This document shows, piece by piece, positions 1 to 6,499 of a DNA stretch of 7,199 nt (position 1 is the first letter of the stretch; each line of letters begins with the position of its first letter). Under the pieces are notes generated by a model that worked only from the letters and a program-made list of their open reading frames with translations, had not been told where the DNA came from and ran no database searches. The DNA is from Acidobacteriaceae bacterium. Its GTDB lineage: Bacteria > Acidobacteriota > Terriglobia > Terriglobales > Acidobacteriaceae. The translations under genes and the position numbers were made by a program. The stretch is from positions 1 to 7,199 of the forward strand of contig JAOAPG010000037.1 of assembly GCA_025462785.1 (NCBI GenBank). Direction: 5' to 3'.

Positions 1-899
1 CGATAATTTTCCCTCTCATCGTCGTGGCGCCACGCTACTTCCGGGGACAGATCCTTCTCGGTGGCCTCATGCAGACGGCCGCGGCCTTCGGCCAGGTGCA
101 GGATTCGCTGAGCTTCATCATTTCCTCTTACACGGACATTGCTGCATGGCGCGCTGTGGTAGAACGACTCACGGGATTCCAAGATGCCCTTGAGCTCGCG
201 CGCATTCAAACAGCTGCGGGAACTGGCATCCGCCACGCTGATGGGAACGGTCGCGGCCTGACTGCGGACGGAGTAGAGCTCGACCTCCCGAGCGGTACGC
301 CGCTCATTGCAGACGTAAACCTCTCCCTCAGGCGCGGTGAGAGTATTCTTTTGTCCGGGCCGTCGGGAGCGGGTAAGAGCACGCTCCTCCGAGCCTTCGC
401 CGGAATCTGGCCCTTTGGGCACGGTGAGATCGGTGTACCGGCCAATTCGCGCGTTCTGTTTCTGCCGCAGAAACCTTATTTGCCGATAGGAACACTGCGC
501 GAGGCGGTGAGCTATCCAATGCCGCCTGGAGGCGTGGACGACGATACTCTACGCGAGGCTCTCGATGAGGTAGGACTCCCAGAGCTAGCGAATAGGCTCA
601 ATGAGAGCAGCCACTGGACACTTCAGCTCTCTCCAGGTGAACAGCAGCGCATTGCTTTTGCGCGCGCTCTCGTGCAGAAGCCCGATTGGCTATTCCTCGA
701 CGAAGCGACCTCGGCTGTAGACGAGGCAACGGACGCGCGCCTGTACCGTCTGCTGCGGGAGCGGCTCCCCCAGACGACGTTGTTCAGTGTGGGCCACAGG
801 GCGACACTTCGCCCTTTTCATGCCCGGCACCTTTTCGTACAGTTGGATGGGAACGACCCTGCATCGCTAGTGGAAGAGCCAGCGTTGGCGCAACCGTGA
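1..899 (+). CDS. ABC transporter, fused permease/ATP-binding protein of the SbmA/BacA-YddA type (5' end missing)
   Basis: This is the C-terminal part of an inner-membrane ABC exporter. The reading frame is open from base 3, where the codons read IIFPLIVVAPRYF, so the gene begins left of the window and the GTG at 24 is an internal valine. The VAPRYF...GGLMQ stretch is typical of the end of the transmembrane domain in SbmA/BacA/YddA and ABCD-type transporters. The nucleotide-binding domain is complete: Walker A GPSGAGKST at 357-383, Q-loop glutamine at 468-470, ABC signature LSPGEQQ at 627-647, Walker B WLFLDE at 687-704 followed by the D-loop SAVD, and the H-loop histidine at 795-797 within SVGHR. 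All catalytic residues are present, so the ATPase should be active. The transported substrate cannot be read from this fragment; family members take up peptides and antibiotics or move acyl compounds. The gene converges with the Ycf46-like gene, with 62 bp between the stops. Confidence 0.9.
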   Translation, partial: IIFPLIVVAPRYFRGQILLGGLMQTAAAFGQVQDSLSFIISSYTDIAAWRAVVERLTGFQDALELARIQTAAGTGIRHADGNGRGLTADGVELDLPSGTPLIADVNLSLRRGESILLSGPSGAGKSTLLRAFAGIWPFGHGEIGVPANSRVLFLPQKPYLPIGTLREAVSYPMPPGGVDDDTLREALDEVGLPELANRLNESSHWTLQLSPGEQQRIAFARALVQKPDWLFLDEATSAVDEATDARLYRLLRERLPQTTLFSVGHRATLRPFHARHLFVQLDGNDPASLVEEPALAQP

Positions 900-929
900 T
901 CCCTAGATCTAAATCACAAGTTGATGCTT

Positions 930-960
930 CTGCCTCCGGCGATTCGCCCACATAGGGCAG
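930..960. repeat. Nested inverted repeat between convergent genes, possible weak terminator
   Basis: Between the stop codons of the ABC transporter and the Ycf46-like gene, CTGCC (930-934) pairs with GGCAG (956-960). Inside this, GGCG (938-941) pairs with CGCC (945-948) around ATT. The position suits a bidirectional terminator. The stems are short and no T-tract follows on either strand, so intrinsic termination is doubtful. Confidence 0.25.
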
Positions 961-961
961 A

Positions 962-2566
962 CTATGCAGTTTCCGCTTTTGCGCTTCCCCCGGAAGCCGG
1001 CACCGCCCGTTTTGCTGCCCACTCTCGCAACGCCTCAATTTCCTCTGCTCGTGTAATTGACAACGGCACCGTTATCGTCAACGCGTTCAGCAACGCCTGC
1101 GTGCTCAGCTCCTGCTTGCCGGAAAATGCTGCATACAATGCCGTCTGGACTGCCGCTTCGATTTCGGCCCCGGAGTACCCAAGTGCCGCGGCGGCGACTT
1201 GGTCCAAAGCGAAATCACCTGGATTTCTCTTTTTGGACGCGAGCTGGATTGAGAAAATCTGTTTCCGTTCCGCCTGACTGGGCAAATCCACAAAGAAGAG
1301 CTCATCAAATCTTCCCTTCCGAATTAGTTCGGGAGGAAGCGCCGTAACATTGTTACAGGTAGCCGCGACGAACACCGGAGCCTTTCGGTCCTGCATCCAC
1401 GACAGAAACGACGCCAGCAACCGCGACGAGACGCCTGCGTCAACGGACGCCGAATCCGGTCCACTTCCAGCGAATACCTTCTCCAGTTCGTCGATCCACA
1501 AGATACAGGGCGCCAAGCCTTCCGCCACTTGGAATACCTTCTGAATCCGCTTTTCCGTTTCGCCAATGAATTTGTCGTAGATTGCAGCAGTGTCAAATTT
1601 GACCAGAGGCAGCTTCCATTCTCCGGCGATCGCCCGCGCACACATACTCTTTCCACAGCCCTGCACCCCGAGAATAATCACGCCGCGAGGAGGCTCCAGC
1701 CCAAAAGCTCGCGCCGCATCCTCCCAAGTCCCGCGCCGTTGGCCGAGCCATGCCTTTAAGTTTTCTAGTCCGCCAACTCTCGCCAATGTGTCGGAAACTT
1801 CCACGAAGTCCAGCATCTCCGAGCGCCGCAGCATATCTTTCTTCGCTTGCAACACGTCCGTGACTATCTCGGGAGTCAACCCATAACGAGTCACGATTGC
1901 CTGGGAGACTGCTCGTTCTGCTTCTTCTTCAGTAAGCCCACGCAAATTATTGGCCATTGCGTCGAGACCATTAGCGTCCAAATTTCGCTTGATGGTTCGC
2001 GTTTTTGCTACGCGCACCGTCATTTCATCGATGATCTGCCGCAGGCGCTGCTTGTCAGGAATCGGCAACTCAAGATATTCGACCAAGCTGACGATTTCGG
2101 GAGGCATCGTGATGGAAGGCGCGGTGATGATAACCGTGCGGCGATTTTTGGAGAATTTCTGCCCTACATCTCGCAATCTTCGCACCACGACCGGATCATC
2201 CATGTGCCGGTGAAAGTCCTTCAGAATGAAACTTGCATCGACGGAAATGCCTTCAAGATTGCCCAGGACCTGCGCGGGTTCGCGGCTGTTATAAATGGCC
2301 TTCGCCCCTATGTCCATTGCGTCCTGGCCAGTGCCGATGTTGTCGTAGACATTCGCGAGCATTCGCCCGGATTCAAGTGCGCCTTCGCTGTCCGTCCCAC
2401 AGCGAACCAGTCCACTGGCGATACTCCATTCGAATGTCGCCAGATTCAGCGATGCACACGCAGCCCGAACCAAGCGCACAGCTCGCATCTCCTCCACCGT
2501 CTCCATCACGACAATCGGGGTGGAAGAGTCGATCAGAACCTTGAGCCGATCCAACGCATTCTGCAT
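962..2566 (-). CDS. Ycf46-like AAA+ ATPase
   Basis: A 534-residue AAA+ ATPase resembling the Ycf46 group known from cyanobacteria and plastids; the client is unknown. The N-terminal ~250 residues form a P-loop-like region without a Walker A motif. The C-terminal AAA+ module has Walker A GVQGCGKS (residues 300-307), Walker B CILWIDELEK (354-363), sensor-1-like ATCNN (402-406), arginine-finger region RKGRFDE (416-422) and sensor-2 GYSGAEIE (463-470), so ATP hydrolysis is expected. No signal peptide or membrane segment is visible, which suggests a cytoplasmic protein. I chose the ATG at 2566-2564 because it gives the N-terminus expected for the group (MQNALDRLKVLIDSSTPIVV). A GTG at 2632 would add 22 residues and leave only 27 bp before the divergent rpsT. 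Neither start has a clear Shine-Dalgarno. The stop is TAG at 962-964. Confidence 0.88.
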   Translation of the reverse strand: MQNALDRLKVLIDSSTPIVVMETVEEMRAVRLVRAACASLNLATFEWSIASGLVRCGTDSEGALESGRMLANVYDNIGTGQDAMDIGAKAIYNSREPAQVLGNLEGISVDASFILKDFHRHMDDPVVVRRLRDVGQKFSKNRRTVIITAPSITMPPEIVSLVEYLELPIPDKQRLRQIIDEMTVRVAKTRTIKRNLDANGLDAMANNLRGLTEEEAERAVSQAIVTRYGLTPEIVTDVLQAKKDMLRRSEMLDFVEVSDTLARVGGLENLKAWLGQRRGTWEDAARAFGLEPPRGVIILGVQGCGKSMCARAIAGEWKLPLVKFDTAAIYDKFIGETEKRIQKVFQVAEGLAPCILWIDELEKVFAGSGPDSASVDAGVSSRLLASFLSWMQDRKAPVFVAATCNNVTALPPELIRKGRFDELFFVDLPSQAERKQIFSIQLASKKRNPGDFALDQVAAAALGYSGAEIEAAVQTALYAAFSGKQELSTQALLNALTITVPLSITRAEEIEALREWAAKRAVPASGGSAKAETA

Positions 2567-2642
2567 AAGAGTTTGACCAATAATGACTTGCTCCCGTAAA
2601 ATAACGTATTCCGTACCCGCCGGAACATTCACTTATAGAAAC

Positions 2643-2647
2643 GAAGG
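2643..2647 (+). promoter_or_regulatory. Ribosome binding site of rpsT
   Basis: GAAGG lies 12 nt upstream of the rpsT ATG at 2660, slightly longer than the usual spacing. No convincing -35/-10 pair for rpsT was found in 2567-2642. TATAGA at 2634-2639 resembles a -10 box, but it would start the message at about the ribosome binding site. Confidence 0.5.
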
Positions 2648-2659
2648 TAACTAGTTCAG

Positions 2660-2929
2660 ATGGCAAACCATTTTTCAGCGCTGAAGCGCGCACGTCAGAC
2701 CACGAAGCGTACTGCCCGCAACCGCGCGAATACATCCCGCCTGCGTTCCACGCTGCGTGATCTACGTGAGGGATTGACAAAGGGTGACAAGAAGTCGGCC
2801 GAGCAGAACTATCGAGAAGCCGTATCGGCCCTGGACAAAGGGGTCCAGAAGGGCGTGATCCGCAAGAATACCGCCTCGCGCTACAAGTCTCGCCTTAACG
2901 CGCGCCTGAAGGCTGTAAAGTCGGCTTAG
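2660..2929 (+). CDS. rpsT: 30S ribosomal protein S20
   Basis: An 89-residue, strongly basic protein of the normal length for S20, which binds 16S rRNA early in assembly of the small subunit. The family's features are clear: MANHFSALKRARQ at the N-terminus, the RNRA run near residue 20, and the C-terminal KGVIRKNTASRYKSRLNARL segment. It is predicted to be helical and rich in Lys and Arg throughout. The start is the ATG at 2660, with GAAGG upstream; the stop is TAG at 2927-2929. It stands alone on the plus strand, divergent from the Ycf46-like ATPase and convergent with the second pseudopilin. No unusual features were seen. Confidence 0.97.
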   Translation: MANHFSALKRARQTTKRTARNRANTSRLRSTLRDLREGLTKGDKKSAEQNYREAVSALDKGVQKGVIRKNTASRYKSRLNARLKAVKSA

Positions 2930-2950
2930 ATATTCCTGAACGTGTGTGCA

Positions 2951-2981
2951 GCTGGCCAGATCTAGCGAATGGCCAACCAGC
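2951..2981. repeat. Inverted repeat between convergent rpsT and pseudopilin genes, possible bidirectional terminator
   Basis: GCTGG (2951-2955) pairs with CCAGC (2977-2981). Alternatively TGGCC (2953-2957) pairs with GGCCA (2971-2975), giving a stem with a bulge. It lies in the 74-bp gap between two convergent genes. No T-run follows on either strand, so a terminator role rests on position only. Confidence 0.3.
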
Positions 2982-3003
2982 AAACAAACCCTTAGCAGTT
3001 CGC

Positions 3004-3447
3004 TTACCAGGTGTTGTAGGCACTACCGTCGCTGGAAGTTGCAGTCGATGAGCTGTGCACGTCGTCTATACCCCCGGCATCAGTTTGATCCGGGGACATG
3101 ATGGTTTGGTCTTCTTGATCCGCCGTCCAATCTGCTTTCCCTGTAATCGGATCGTTCGGAAGCTGCTTTAAATACCCACCCTGAATCAGGTCTTCGAGTC
3201 CTTGCGGTGCCTTCTGCTTATCCAAGGTGTATTGCGAAATGAGTGAGCGCAGCGTGAACAGATTCTGACGCAATACCGACTCTCGCGCGCGCACTAGCGA
3301 AGTCCTATACGCTGGAATCGCAACTGCGACCAAGATCATAATCACGCTAATCACGATCAACATCTCGATCAGAGTAAATCCGCGACTCGCCTTACTCTTT
3401 CTCAATTGCAAAGCGATTCTTGATCGAGTATGGAAGAGACTTTCCAT
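3004..3447 (-). CDS. GspG-like type II secretion/type IV pilus pseudopilin (second of pair)
   Basis: A 147-residue prepilin. A basic leader of 23 residues ends in glycine and is followed by FTLIE, the recognition site of prepilin peptidase (cut after G23; mature residue Glu5 is E28). A hydrophobic helix of about 20 residues follows (MLIVISVIMILVAVAIPAY), and then a basic helix. The globular part carries PNDPITGKADW (about residues 95-105), the GspG-like loop, and ends in DVHSSST...SSDGSAYNTW. Its ATG directly follows the TAA of the upstream pseudopilin, with AAGGA seven nt before it, so the two are probably translationally coupled. The mature protein should sit in the inner membrane and be built into a periplasmic pseudopilus. 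A major or a minor pseudopilin are both possible; the match to GspG is by motif only. Confidence 0.88.
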   Translation of the reverse strand: MESLFHTRSRIALQLRKSKASRGFTLIEMLIVISVIMILVAVAIPAYRTSLVRARESVLRQNLFTLRSLISQYTLDKQKAPQGLEDLIQGGYLKQLPNDPITGKADWTADQEDQTIMSPDQTDAGGIDDVHSSSTATSSDGSAYNTW

Positions 3448-3954
3448 TTACCAGTCCTTGTACTTGGTTCCGTCGAGTGCTGTATCTGTTGATTTGGTAT
3501 GCACGTCGAAAATGTTATTCCCATCCCAAGAGTCCGAGTCAGGATCGTCCTGCATGGAACGCATTCCCCATTCCTTGCTGCCTGTCATTGGATCAACGGG
3601 AATTCGCCGCAAAAACTTTAACTTCTTTCCACCAACATCGACACCATTTACCAGCGTGTCCAAATCGGGGGGATAGCCTTCCGATCCCACTTTCGTCTGG
3701 AAGGCGCTGCGATCCGCCGCATCCTTATACCGGTCGATCGCGTCTCGCAGCTCCCACAAATCAGCCCGCAATTCGCGCTCTTTTGTCCGCTTGATAGTCA
3801 CCCTCGCCATCGGCACGGCTAAGCTCGTCAAGATGACCAGAATCGCCGTAGCAACGATCAACTCGATGAGCGTAAAGCCCAGTGCTCTCCGCCTAAAAAT
3901 TTGCCCGGCGCGCCTAGGGTCTCCCGCAAGATTTTTGTCGATTGCGAACTGCAT
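3448..3954 (-). CDS. GspG-like type II secretion/type IV pilus pseudopilin (first of pair)
   Basis: A 168-residue prepilin with a basic leader of 26 residues ending in glycine, then FTLIE (cut after G26; E31 is mature Glu5). The hydrophobic segment is LIVATAILVILTSLAVPM. The globular part carries PVDPMTGSKEW and ends in DVHTKSTDTALDGTKYKDW. Both closely match the corresponding parts of the downstream pseudopilin, which points to an old tandem duplication with divergence of the middle region. The start is the ATG at 3954-3952. An in-frame TGA five codons upstream excludes a longer form, and no good Shine-Dalgarno is visible. A 106-bp gap with a strong hairpin separates it from the secretin upstream. 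It is expected to be processed by a prepilin peptidase encoded elsewhere. Confidence 0.88.
   Translation of the reverse strand: MQFAIDKNLAGDPRRAGQIFRRRALGFTLIELIVATAILVILTSLAVPMARVTIKRTKERELRADLWELRDAIDRYKDAADRSAFQTKVGSEGYPPDLDTLVNGVDVGGKKLKFLRRIPVDPMTGSKEWGMRSMQDDPDSDSWDGNNIFDVHTKSTDTALDGTKYKDW
3455..3459 (-). promoter_or_regulatory. Ribosome binding site of second pseudopilin, inside the first pseudopilin gene
   Basis: AAGGA on the minus strand lies 7 nt before the ATG at 3447, inside the last codons of the first pseudopilin. Together with the TAA|ATG junction it allows reinitiation and balanced production of the two pseudopilins. Confidence 0.6.
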
Positions 3955-3993
3955 ATGATTGCGCCGTCACAAGCGGTTCATGGTTCCGCACCA

Positions 3994-4018
3994 AGCTACA
4001 ACTTAACAAGTTGCAGCT
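3994..4018 (-). repeat. Strong intergenic hairpin between secretin and pseudopilin genes
   Basis: On the minus-strand RNA, AGCTGCAACTT and AAGTTGTAGCT form an 11-bp stem with one G-U wobble around a GUU loop. On the plus strand the same position is an A/C mismatch, so the better pairing is in the sense of the operon. No T-run follows, so it is not a standard terminator. It may act as an mRNA-processing or stabilising element that sets different levels for the genes on either side (inference). Confidence 0.6.
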
Positions 4019-4060
4019 AAATGCGCGAAGCAAGCCCGACTGCCTAGCCTACGTTAATCC

Positions 4061-6385
4061 CTATTGAATCGTCACCGCTGCGGCAGCTCCCGCTACAGGG
4101 ATTGGCTGCATGCTTGGATCGCGAGCCCCTCCCTTTGAGATGGCCAGTGTGGATTGTCCGCTGCTTTTCGCGAGAAAAGTCAGCGTAACCACAGTTCCCT
4201 GCCCGGAAACTCCGGTTGCTCCGGGAGGACGTGTTGCCGTGATTTGCAAAGTACCAGTGCTATCGTCATCCCGGTGCACCAGCGCTACCACCTGACCGTC
4301 TTGCGAAAGGAAATTGCCGTTTGAGACATTGACCACTTGCAACGTCTTAGGATCGTAGCTGACCTGAAGCGGAACCGAATACGCGTTCTGCGCTCCCGTA
4401 AGCGTCACATTGACAGAGAACGTTGTACCCGTTTTCTGGGTGATTATTCCCGGATCAAAGTTGAAACTCGCCGGACCACCCTGCGAGCTAGGCTGCGAGG
4501 AAGGCTGAGCTGGCGCCGGAGCAGGATTTGCTGGCGACGAATTTGCCGGGGCCGCAGCACTGGGCGGTGGCACCGGAGCGACAACCGCCGGCGTGATGCG
4601 CCGCAATTCAATGGCGCTAGCTGTACCTACCGCGATCGCTCTTTCGTTCAAATCGCTAAGATCCTGTCTGCGCACGAGCCGCGGGATCAAAGCGAAAACA
4701 GTTTCCGTTTCCGAGTGGTCCGTTGCGGTCTGCCCGAACAGGTACTTCAAGATTGGGATCTGCGAGAGCCCGGGGATTCCAGTCAGCGTGCGCGATTGGC
4801 TGTCTTCCATCATTCCGCCCAGCAGGTTTACTTCTCCTTCCCGTAGGCGAACTTCGTGTTCAATCTTTCGTTGTCCGATTACCGGCTGGTTGATGCCACC
4901 GATGTTCGTGAAGGATGTCACGGATGAAATATCCATCGTGATCTTCAGCGTCACTTCTCCGTTCGAGTGAATCTTGGGAGTGATGTCGATGTTTACACCC
5001 ACATCGAGATATTGGAACTGGGTATTGACCAGCGGACTGACGCCGATGCCGGTGCTGCCGATACCTGAAGAAAATGATCCGGAAGCCACGGGTACGCGAC
5101 TGCCGATCTTGAGCGTAGCCTTCTGGCCATCTACTGCACGAATCTGAGGATTTTGTACAAGTTTGGTATGGCTGTCAGTAAAAAGAGCCGTAGCTGTCGC
5201 TTGCGAAATCGTGACCTGGAAATCGGTTGCATTCAGATTCCCTAAAGCGTTCAGACTAAGTCCGTTCGTGGAGCCTGACGTGCTGGTGCCGGTGGTGCTA
5301 GTGGTGCCGGTGGTGCCGGTGGTGGTGCCGGTTCCCGTAGAAGTTGTAGTCGTGTTCACGTTCGGCTGCAGAGTTACGGTCGCGCTGGTGGGAGGGCTAA
5401 TTCCCAAGGTGCGGGCTTTATCTCGATTGATCTGCATCACCGCAACGTCAACCACCACTTCCGCCTTGGATTTATCCAGGTCACCCACAAGTTTTTGCGC
5501 TAGCGCAACCTGGTCGGGAGTACCGCGCACCACGATTGCCCCCTGCGTGGGCAGCGGCTGGATGCGGGAGATTTCGAGAATTTGCCGCAGCGCATTCACC
5601 ACGTCCTGCAATTCCGTGGGCTGTGAAAGATTAGCGAGATAGAATGTCTTTATGACGCTCTGTTCCAGATCTTTACGTTTGGCCGGATTATCCGCGGCGA
5701 CAAAAATCGTGTTCGGCGTAACTGGGCGCCAGAAGGTCTTCGACTCGAGCGCAACGATCTGGAGCGCCTCTTCCAGCGTGACTCCATTTAATTCAATTTT
5801 TACCCGGCGCGAGGTGTAATCGGGATCAAATAGAACATTGACTCCTGCCAGCTTTCCCACCGTCTCATAGATAACCTTTGTGTCTTCTGTCAGCTTCAGG
5901 GTAATAGGAACATTGGAGATAGCAGCCAGCTCAACCGGCCCCCCCGCCTGTTCCAGCTTTCTTTGCAAAGGGCCTGGAGTTTTAGTGGATGTCGGCGCGC
6001 TAGGCGAACTTGCAGCCTCAATCATTGCTTTGGTGCGCTTTAATTCCTGCTGTGCAATCGCACTCGAAGGATCGATCTCCGCCGCTTTTTGGAATTCTGC
6101 AAGAGCTTCCTCCAACTTACCTGCCTCGCGCAACAACTGGCCGCGATGAACATGAGACGCGCCCGCTAGAAAACGCAGGCGTTCGAAGGCGGCGCGATAG
6201 TCGAGATCTCCAGGTTTGAGATCGTAAGCTTGTTTGTATAAATCGTAGGCAAGCTCGTAATTTTGCCGGACCTCGGCATCTTTTCCTCTTTGGAAGAGAG
6301 CCTTGGCCTTATCGGCGGTGGCAGCAGGCAAAGTTACAAGCGCGATAAGCAAGAAAATTGCTGACGCGCGAAGCAGACTTCTCAT
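4061..6385 (-). CDS. TPR-secretin-cohesin protein: outer-membrane pore of a type II secretion/type IV pilus-like system
   Basis: A 774-residue outer-membrane secretin. Residues from the ATG at 6385: signal peptide 1-24 (hydrophobic run AIFLLIALVTLP, cut near ATA); about two TPR-like helical repeats (27-125); N0/STN-like domain (~159-236); one N1-like secretin domain (~243-316); secretin core starting near 320, interrupted by a Thr/Gly/Ser-rich run (343-375) and continuing to ~573 with VQNPQIRAVDGQKATLKIGS, VPVASG and GIPGLSQIPILKYLFG; Pro/Ala/Ser linker (~603-636); and a C-terminal cohesin-like beta domain (~638-774). With one N1-type domain it is closer to PilQ or short secretins than to classical GspD, which has N1-N3. 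I chose the ATG at 6385 because GAGGAA lies 6 nt upstream and it places the signal peptide at the N-terminus. An in-frame ATG at 6427 would add 14 residues. Two pseudopilins follow downstream. The type (GspD-like or PilQ-like) is not settled. Confidence 0.9.
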   Translation of the reverse strand: MRSLLRASAIFLLIALVTLPAATADKAKALFQRGKDAEVRQNYELAYDLYKQAYDLKPGDLDYRAAFERLRFLAGASHVHRGQLLREAGKLEEALAEFQKAAEIDPSSAIAQQELKRTKAMIEAASSPSAPTSTKTPGPLQRKLEQAGGPVELAAISNVPITLKLTEDTKVIYETVGKLAGVNVLFDPDYTSRRVKIELNGVTLEEALQIVALESKTFWRPVTPNTIFVAADNPAKRKDLEQSVIKTFYLANLSQPTELQDVVNALRQILEISRIQPLPTQGAIVVRGTPDQVALAQKLVGDLDKSKAEVVVDVAVMQINRDKARTLGISPPTSATVTLQPNVNTTTTSTGTGTTTGTTGTTSTTGTSTSGSTNGLSLNALGNLNATDFQVTISQATATALFTDSHTKLVQNPQIRAVDGQKATLKIGSRVPVASGSFSSGIGSTGIGVSPLVNTQFQYLDVGVNIDITPKIHSNGEVTLKITMDISSVTSFTNIGGINQPVIGQRKIEHEVRLREGEVNLLGGMMEDSQSRTLTGIPGLSQIPILKYLFGQTATDHSETETVFALIPRLVRRQDLSDLNERAIAVGTASAIELRRITPAVVAPVPPPSAAAPANSSPANPAPAPAQPSSQPSSQGGPASFNFDPGIITQKTGTTFSVNVTLTGAQNAYSVPLQVSYDPKTLQVVNVSNGNFLSQDGQVVALVHRDDDSTGTLQITATRPPGATGVSGQGTVVTLTFLAKSSGQSTLAISKGGARDPSMQPIPVAGAAAAVTIQ
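5285..5332. repeat. 9-bp tandem repeat (GGTGCCGGT) inside the secretin gene
   Basis: Five copies of GGTGCCGGT lie at 5285, 5294 (as GGTGCTAGT), 5303, 5312 and 5324, with one extra GGT at 5321-5323. On the coding strand each unit reads Thr-Gly-Thr (the variant reads Thr-Ser-Thr). They form the core of the Thr/Gly-rich insert in the secretin. Unit and insertion sizes are multiples of three, so copy-number change would keep the frame. Confidence 0.85.
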
Positions 6386-6391
6386 CAATGG

Positions 6392-6397
6392 TTCCTC
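6392..6397 (-). promoter_or_regulatory. Ribosome binding site that sets the secretin start
   Basis: GAGGAA on the minus strand lies 6 nt before the ATG at 6385. It supports this start over the in-frame ATG at 6427, which would lie inside the predicted leader structure. Confidence 0.7.
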
Positions 6398-6404
6398 GCA
6401 GGCA

Positions 6405-6478
6405 GTCTTCTCCCAAAGGTTCGCCAAGACCTTTGATTTAGGTTGTCGATTTTCAACAAAAAAACCAAAAAAGAAGAC
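6405..6478 (-). promoter_or_regulatory. Structured 5' leader of the secretin/pseudopilin operon
   Basis: On the minus-strand RNA, GTCTTCT (6478-6472) pairs with AGAAGAC (6411-6405), and the stem can be extended by three U-G pairs. Enclosed within it are CAAAGGT (6435-6429) pairing with ACCTTTG (6420-6414) around an 8-nt loop, and a small GTTG/CAAC hairpin (6457-6442). A pyrimidine-rich run (6478-6459) follows the presumed start of transcription. The outer stem closes 7 nt before the Shine-Dalgarno. The fold was worked out by eye; it matches no riboswitch I recognise. Confidence 0.4.
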
Positions 6479-6490
6479 GTGAGCTGGCTG

Positions 6491-6499
6491 ATTATAGCA
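6491..6499 (-). promoter_or_regulatory. Extended -10 promoter of the secretin/pseudopilin operon
   Basis: The minus strand reads TGCTATAAT, a perfect sigma-70 -10 box with the extended TGn element. At the best spacing (17 bp) the -35 region is only TTCGGT (6519-6514), which is weak, as is common with extended -10 promoters. Transcription would start near 6484, giving a leader of about 99 nt. Confidence 0.6.

Noticed and set aside
1847..2599. 250-codon plus-strand open frame opposite the Ycf46-like gene
   Set aside because: It lies wholly antisense to a gene with clear AAA+ motifs, has no recognisable domain and is explained by the codon bias of the opposite strand.
2634..2639. TATAGA as an rpsT -10 box
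   Set aside because: Transcription would start at about the Shine-Dalgarno, leaving no leader, and no -35 box is present.
2373..2780. 135-codon minus-strand open frame across the rpsT start
   Set aside because: It overlaps both rpsT and the Ycf46-like gene in another frame. Its composition (Cys, Ser and Gly rich) is unlike the real genes, and it has no family match.
4337..4846. 169-codon Arg-rich plus-strand open frame
   Set aside because: It is antisense to the secretin/cohesin coding sequence, and its Arg-rich composition is typical of a shadow frame.
5163..5642. Plus-strand open frame with a Val/Pro-rich run that looks like a membrane segment
   Set aside because: It is the reverse reading of the Thr/Gly repeat in the secretin gene. 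The hydrophobic run is a by-product of the 9-bp repeat.
6386..6427. 14-residue N-terminal extension of the secretin from the ATG at 6427
   Set aside because: It has no Shine-Dalgarno, would place the signal peptide internally and overlaps the predicted leader fold.
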